From positions 7,626,001-7,690,000 of the forward strand of contig CM121341.1 in NCBI GenBank assembly GCA_051530055.1: DNA of 64,000 nucleotides, in the 5' to 3' direction. A model generated the notes under the pieces. That model made no database searches, had not been told where the DNA came from, and was given only the letters and a program-made list of their open reading frames with translations. A program made the translations under genes and the position numbers. Every line of letters begins with the position of its first letter. Position 1 is the stretch's first letter. Source of the DNA: Neoechinorhynchus agilis (taxonomy: Eukaryota; Acanthocephala). Positions 60,975-64,000 of the stretch are shown here, piece by piece.

Positions 60975-62480
60975 AATATAATATGTGGGTGTGTTTTAAG
61001 ACTTTACGGAGATTACGTTTTGGCAACGAATTTTTCTAAAATTCCTTATTCGAATTAATATCCGAATGCTAAATCCGATAATTGTGTGCTTTAATTTTAA
61101 CGAAAAATTAATGGGAGTATTAAGTCCATTCTGAATTAAAAGCGATATTACCATTTTCTACATCCATTATTCCATGATTGACAATATAAAAACAGGGATA
61201 GAGAAATACTCACTGTATAAATGATTTTTGTAAGTCATAATTATACATCTTCTTGACACATTAACATGATCGGTTCCTATATTGAAAAAAAACTTATTTT
61301 CACTTTATTCACCAATAAAGAGTCTTAATGGTGATGCTCTTGACAATTTATCACAGGAATGCAAAACTTTCAGAACTTGTAAATAAATCAAAACTCCACA
61401 AACCCACAATAAAATTAAAGTCTACGGAGCTTACCTAATTATTGATTAAAGAATCATTCTTTAATCTCTTTACACGGGCCTAAAATGTTTCCCTCTAACG
61501 AAAAAACTCTTTATTTCGAAGTTCCAATAACGATTAGAAGCATTTTTGGAACTTCAGTATATATAAATAATCGAAAAATTAGTAAAAAAATTCAAAATGA
61601 TTTACCTTTTTTGAAATGTTTGAGGATTGCATTATTCATGTTTTTATATGGCGGAAAATTTGAAGTAATTTATAGAATCCGATATTTCAGCAAATTTGTA
61701 TGCCTTCATCAAGGTCCAAAATACACACCTAAAAAGATGGATATTCACTCTCCTCTTAAGTTAGGCTTGAATTCTACCTCACTTCCTTCTATTGTTTCAA
61801 CCTGACCAAAATCCAATCCGAACTAACTTCGAGCCAAAATGGTGGCGTCGTCGTCGATGTTCAGTAAGTGGCCTTGTTGGGTAAAATGGTTGAGTATGGC
61901 AGAACTGGCACCGGTTCCTCTCATCAGAACATATTTATGTTTCTTTATTCTTCTTTATTCGGTGCATGGAATTCTTTAAACACCTTTACTTCCATGTTCA
62001 TCTCGTTTCTTAATCATCGAGCTTAATGGTTTAGCTTTCCTGGTATAGATAAAAAAAATTAAGGTCTTGAGACGCAGGTTCTTTTATCAGACCGTTCATT
62101 CCAGTGAAAAACTCTTCGTTGAAGAATGATGTCCTCATGAATGCTTACCGTTTCGACTCCTGGAAAAACATCTTCCTTCCTTAGAAGACTCTTGCAAACT
62201 CTTCTCCGTTGTTCTTAAAGTCACATCATCCGGCAGTTTTTCAATTCCCTCTATGATCAACACCCTTAAAGTGCCCAAAGTTCCCGTCACATTAACAACT
62301 GGTCATTGCTGATGTGAAGGCCGATCATCTATGCGGTGAGCGGCCTTGGGTATCGGGTCTTAAAACTTTACGCTACGCCCATGATTCACAACACTAACGG
62401 GGAAATCTCATAAAAAAGCTCTAGAAGCTCTTGACCAAACATTGCAAGATCTGCGTTCCAATAAATCCTTGATGGGAAGA
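60975..62480. other. intergenic
   Basis: Convertase 3' flank and unique AT-rich DNA. The open frame 61485-61805 has no domain or signal I recognise. On the minus strand near 61835-61940 a short stretch reads GTGASSAILNHFTQQGHLL, suggesting an exon fossil of unknown origin. Confidence 0.35.
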
Positions 62481-62499
62481 TCAGTTGGCGTGTTAGCTG

Positions 62500-63420
62500 G
62501 TGACTGTCGGTAGACAGTTATCGTTATTCCAAGATGAACGCCCACTTGGCGAAGCTCATTCGACAAATCATACGGACGGGCCGAATACCGGACGAGTGGA
62601 GACGAAGCATTCTGATTTTGAAGCAGAAAGCCGATATTCAGTCATGTACCAATTATCGAGCGATCGAACTAATATGCCACACACTGAAAGTGTTCGAAAG
62701 GAACATCGATAAGCGGATAAGAAGCGAGACAACCATTCGGGACGACCAGAATGCCCGGAGGAGCTGGGCTATTCTCGCAATGCAACAGCTATTCGAGAAA
62801 TGCCACGATAAGCAAAAGAAGCTCCATTGCGTTTTTGTGGATCTCGAAAAAGCGTTCGACACGGTACCGAGGCGATTGGTTTGGTCGTGTTTGAGGAGAA
62901 AGCTGTGTCCTGAACAGTATGTTCAGGCGATAAATGATAGGAGGGAAACATCCGAACGCTTGTTGGGGAAACTGAGTCTTTCCAAGTAAATGTTGGTTTG
63001 CACTTCTCTTAGTCGTTAATTGTTTGTACTTGTACTGAACGAGATAATCAGTAGCGTGAGCAGAGGACTCAATTGAAACATAATGTTCGTGGACGAACGA
63101 GGATCTCGAGAAATGGAGAGAGTCGCTCGAAGATAATGTGGCCCAATGATTTGATGGGAAAAGACAGTTTATGTGGGGCCCGATGATGTCAGTCTGCAGC
63201 GAAGAGCCCTAAATCGTCAAAACAACTTCCGCTATTTGGGTCCATACTTAATTCTGCGAGCGATATGAGTGCAGACGTAAAGGCTGGAATTCAAAGCGGT
63301 TGCTTGAAACCGAAGAGGCTGACCGGCGTAATTTGCGACACTCAAATCCCATTTGCGAAATAGTTTTCGCTTCCATATCAACACTAAATAATTGATTTCA
63401 GTAATTTTTCGAGATCCTAA
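62500..63420 (+). mobile_element. RTE-type LINE fragment
   Basis: 62534-62989 reads GRIPDEWRRSILI, DIQSCTNYRAIELICHTLKVFER, then HCVFVDLEKAFDTVPRRLVW, the canonical palm entry of RTE/BovB-like reverse transcriptases. The stretch 63190-63360 gives NFRYLGPYL and SADVKAGIQSG, the region after the YVDD box. The catalytic YVDD segment itself is missing or scrambled around 63060-63190. Truncated and dead. Confidence 0.8.
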
Positions 63421-63539
63421 CCAACGGGAACAAGTGGATGAGGCGAAGACGACCCATGAAGCCTTGGACGGACTATCTCGTGCGAAATCAGTTACCGCGT
63501 GAGGATTAGGAAGAAGCTTAAGAAAGTGTGTGGATTAGC

Positions 63540-64000
63540 AGCGATTTGAAATGCTTGAAAAATACGGAAGAAGGCACTGGTCCATGCAGAAGGGAAAAGT
63601 CGAGCGAGAAAGCGAGATTCATTTGAGTTCATTACAATTCTTCAAAAATGAGAAACCTCCTCTCTCACATTGCGAAGAAATCGAGTTCGGTGAATCTCAT
63701 GCCGTACTACTCGGCGGGAGTGAATTTGAACAGCGTTTTCAAGTCGAATTCGGAGCAACTCAAGGAAAATGATTGCGTGGTCTACTCTGCCGCCTGCAAG
63801 GACATTGGACAAACGAAGCAGGATATTTGGGAAAGAGATCATAAATACGAACTCCAAAGGGAGTGACGTGTCTTCGGCGATTTTCAACCAAGCCGTGCAA
63901 ATCGACTTCCAGAGGGACGAAGGTGAAAATGGTGGCGAACGGGCTCCAAAGAAGACTGATCAATGGAACTCTTCTCATCAACGCGGAGAGGACAATGAAA
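63540..64000 (+). mobile_element. possible Penelope-like element fragment, GIY-YIG end
   Basis: 63648-63866 reads GVNLNSVFKSNSEQL, then CVVYSAAC and IGQTKQDIWERDHKYEL; a following frame gives SSAIFNQAVQIDFQRD. This resembles the 'vvY.i.C...YIGqT.r....R..eH...(S)AI..Ha....H.i(D)' pattern of GIY-YIG endonuclease ends of Penelope-like elements. Broken copy running to the window edge. Confidence 0.4.

Noticed and set aside
61485-61805. 106-aa open frame
   Set aside because: No signal peptide, domain or acceptor context; AT-rich intergenic composition.

Overview
This is nuclear DNA from a small metazoan, most likely a nematode. The evidence is a complete set of animal housekeeping genes (HUWE1, a cyclic-nucleotide-gated channel, the SUMO E1 subunit AOS1, eIF3f, the centralspindlin kinesin KIF23/ZEN-4, DIS3, an ACF1/BAZ1A-type remodeller subunit and a kexin-type convertase), very short spliceosomal introns (about 40-60 bp), a secreted ShK-toxin-fold protein, and several genes with a TTTTAG or TTTTCAG acceptor 4-9 bases before the ATG, the layout expected for spliced-leader trans-splicing. 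I cannot name the species; an early-branching nematode is a guess.

Layout. 1-11.9 kb: the 3' part of one giant HUWE1 exon, open at the left edge. 12-16 kb: decayed LINE pieces, a YbaY/YscW-fold secreted protein, a ShK protein, and a small gene (minus strand) with an N-myristoylation motif. 16.5-20 kb: a CNG channel on the minus strand with at least twelve exons. 20.3-21.8 kb: a 153-bp tandem array. 22.4-26.5 kb: AOS1 (minus) and eIF3f (plus), divergent, with an inverted-repeat element and a 100-bp array between them. 27.3-29.3 kb: a 155-bp array. 31.8-34.06 kb: a 148-bp array that runs into the first codons of KIF23 (34.03-36.26 kb). 36.6-37.9 kb: a possible small secreted gene whose 3' half is tandemly repeated. 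38.1-43.0 kb: DIS3 on the minus strand, with one array in intron 1 and a 4.9-kb array starting just upstream of its ATG. 49.5-51.6 kb: another array, abutting the ACF1-like gene (51.7-55.2 kb). 55.6-58.8 kb: short repeats and mobile-element debris. 59.0-61.0 kb: a kexin-like convertase behind a tandemly repeated promoter. 61-64 kb: intergenic DNA, then RTE-type LINE and Penelope-like fragments.

Three things stand out. First, nearly every gene after 16 kb has its own minisatellite, of different sequence, at its 5' side; at KIF23 the repeat unit contains the presumed splice acceptor and start codon. Second, a hAT-type miniature transposon with an 8-bp target duplication lies inside the DIS3 coding exon and appears to have become a 93-bp intron with both splice sites inside its terminal repeats; a second gene (the convertase) has a frame-shifting insert bounded by inverted repeats and lacking GT-AG ends. 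Third, the DIS3-side array repeats a CRE palindrome and a forkhead/DAF-16-type site about every 230 bp, some twenty times.

Exons, splice sites and family assignments were made by eye from reading frames and remembered homologues. No search was run.
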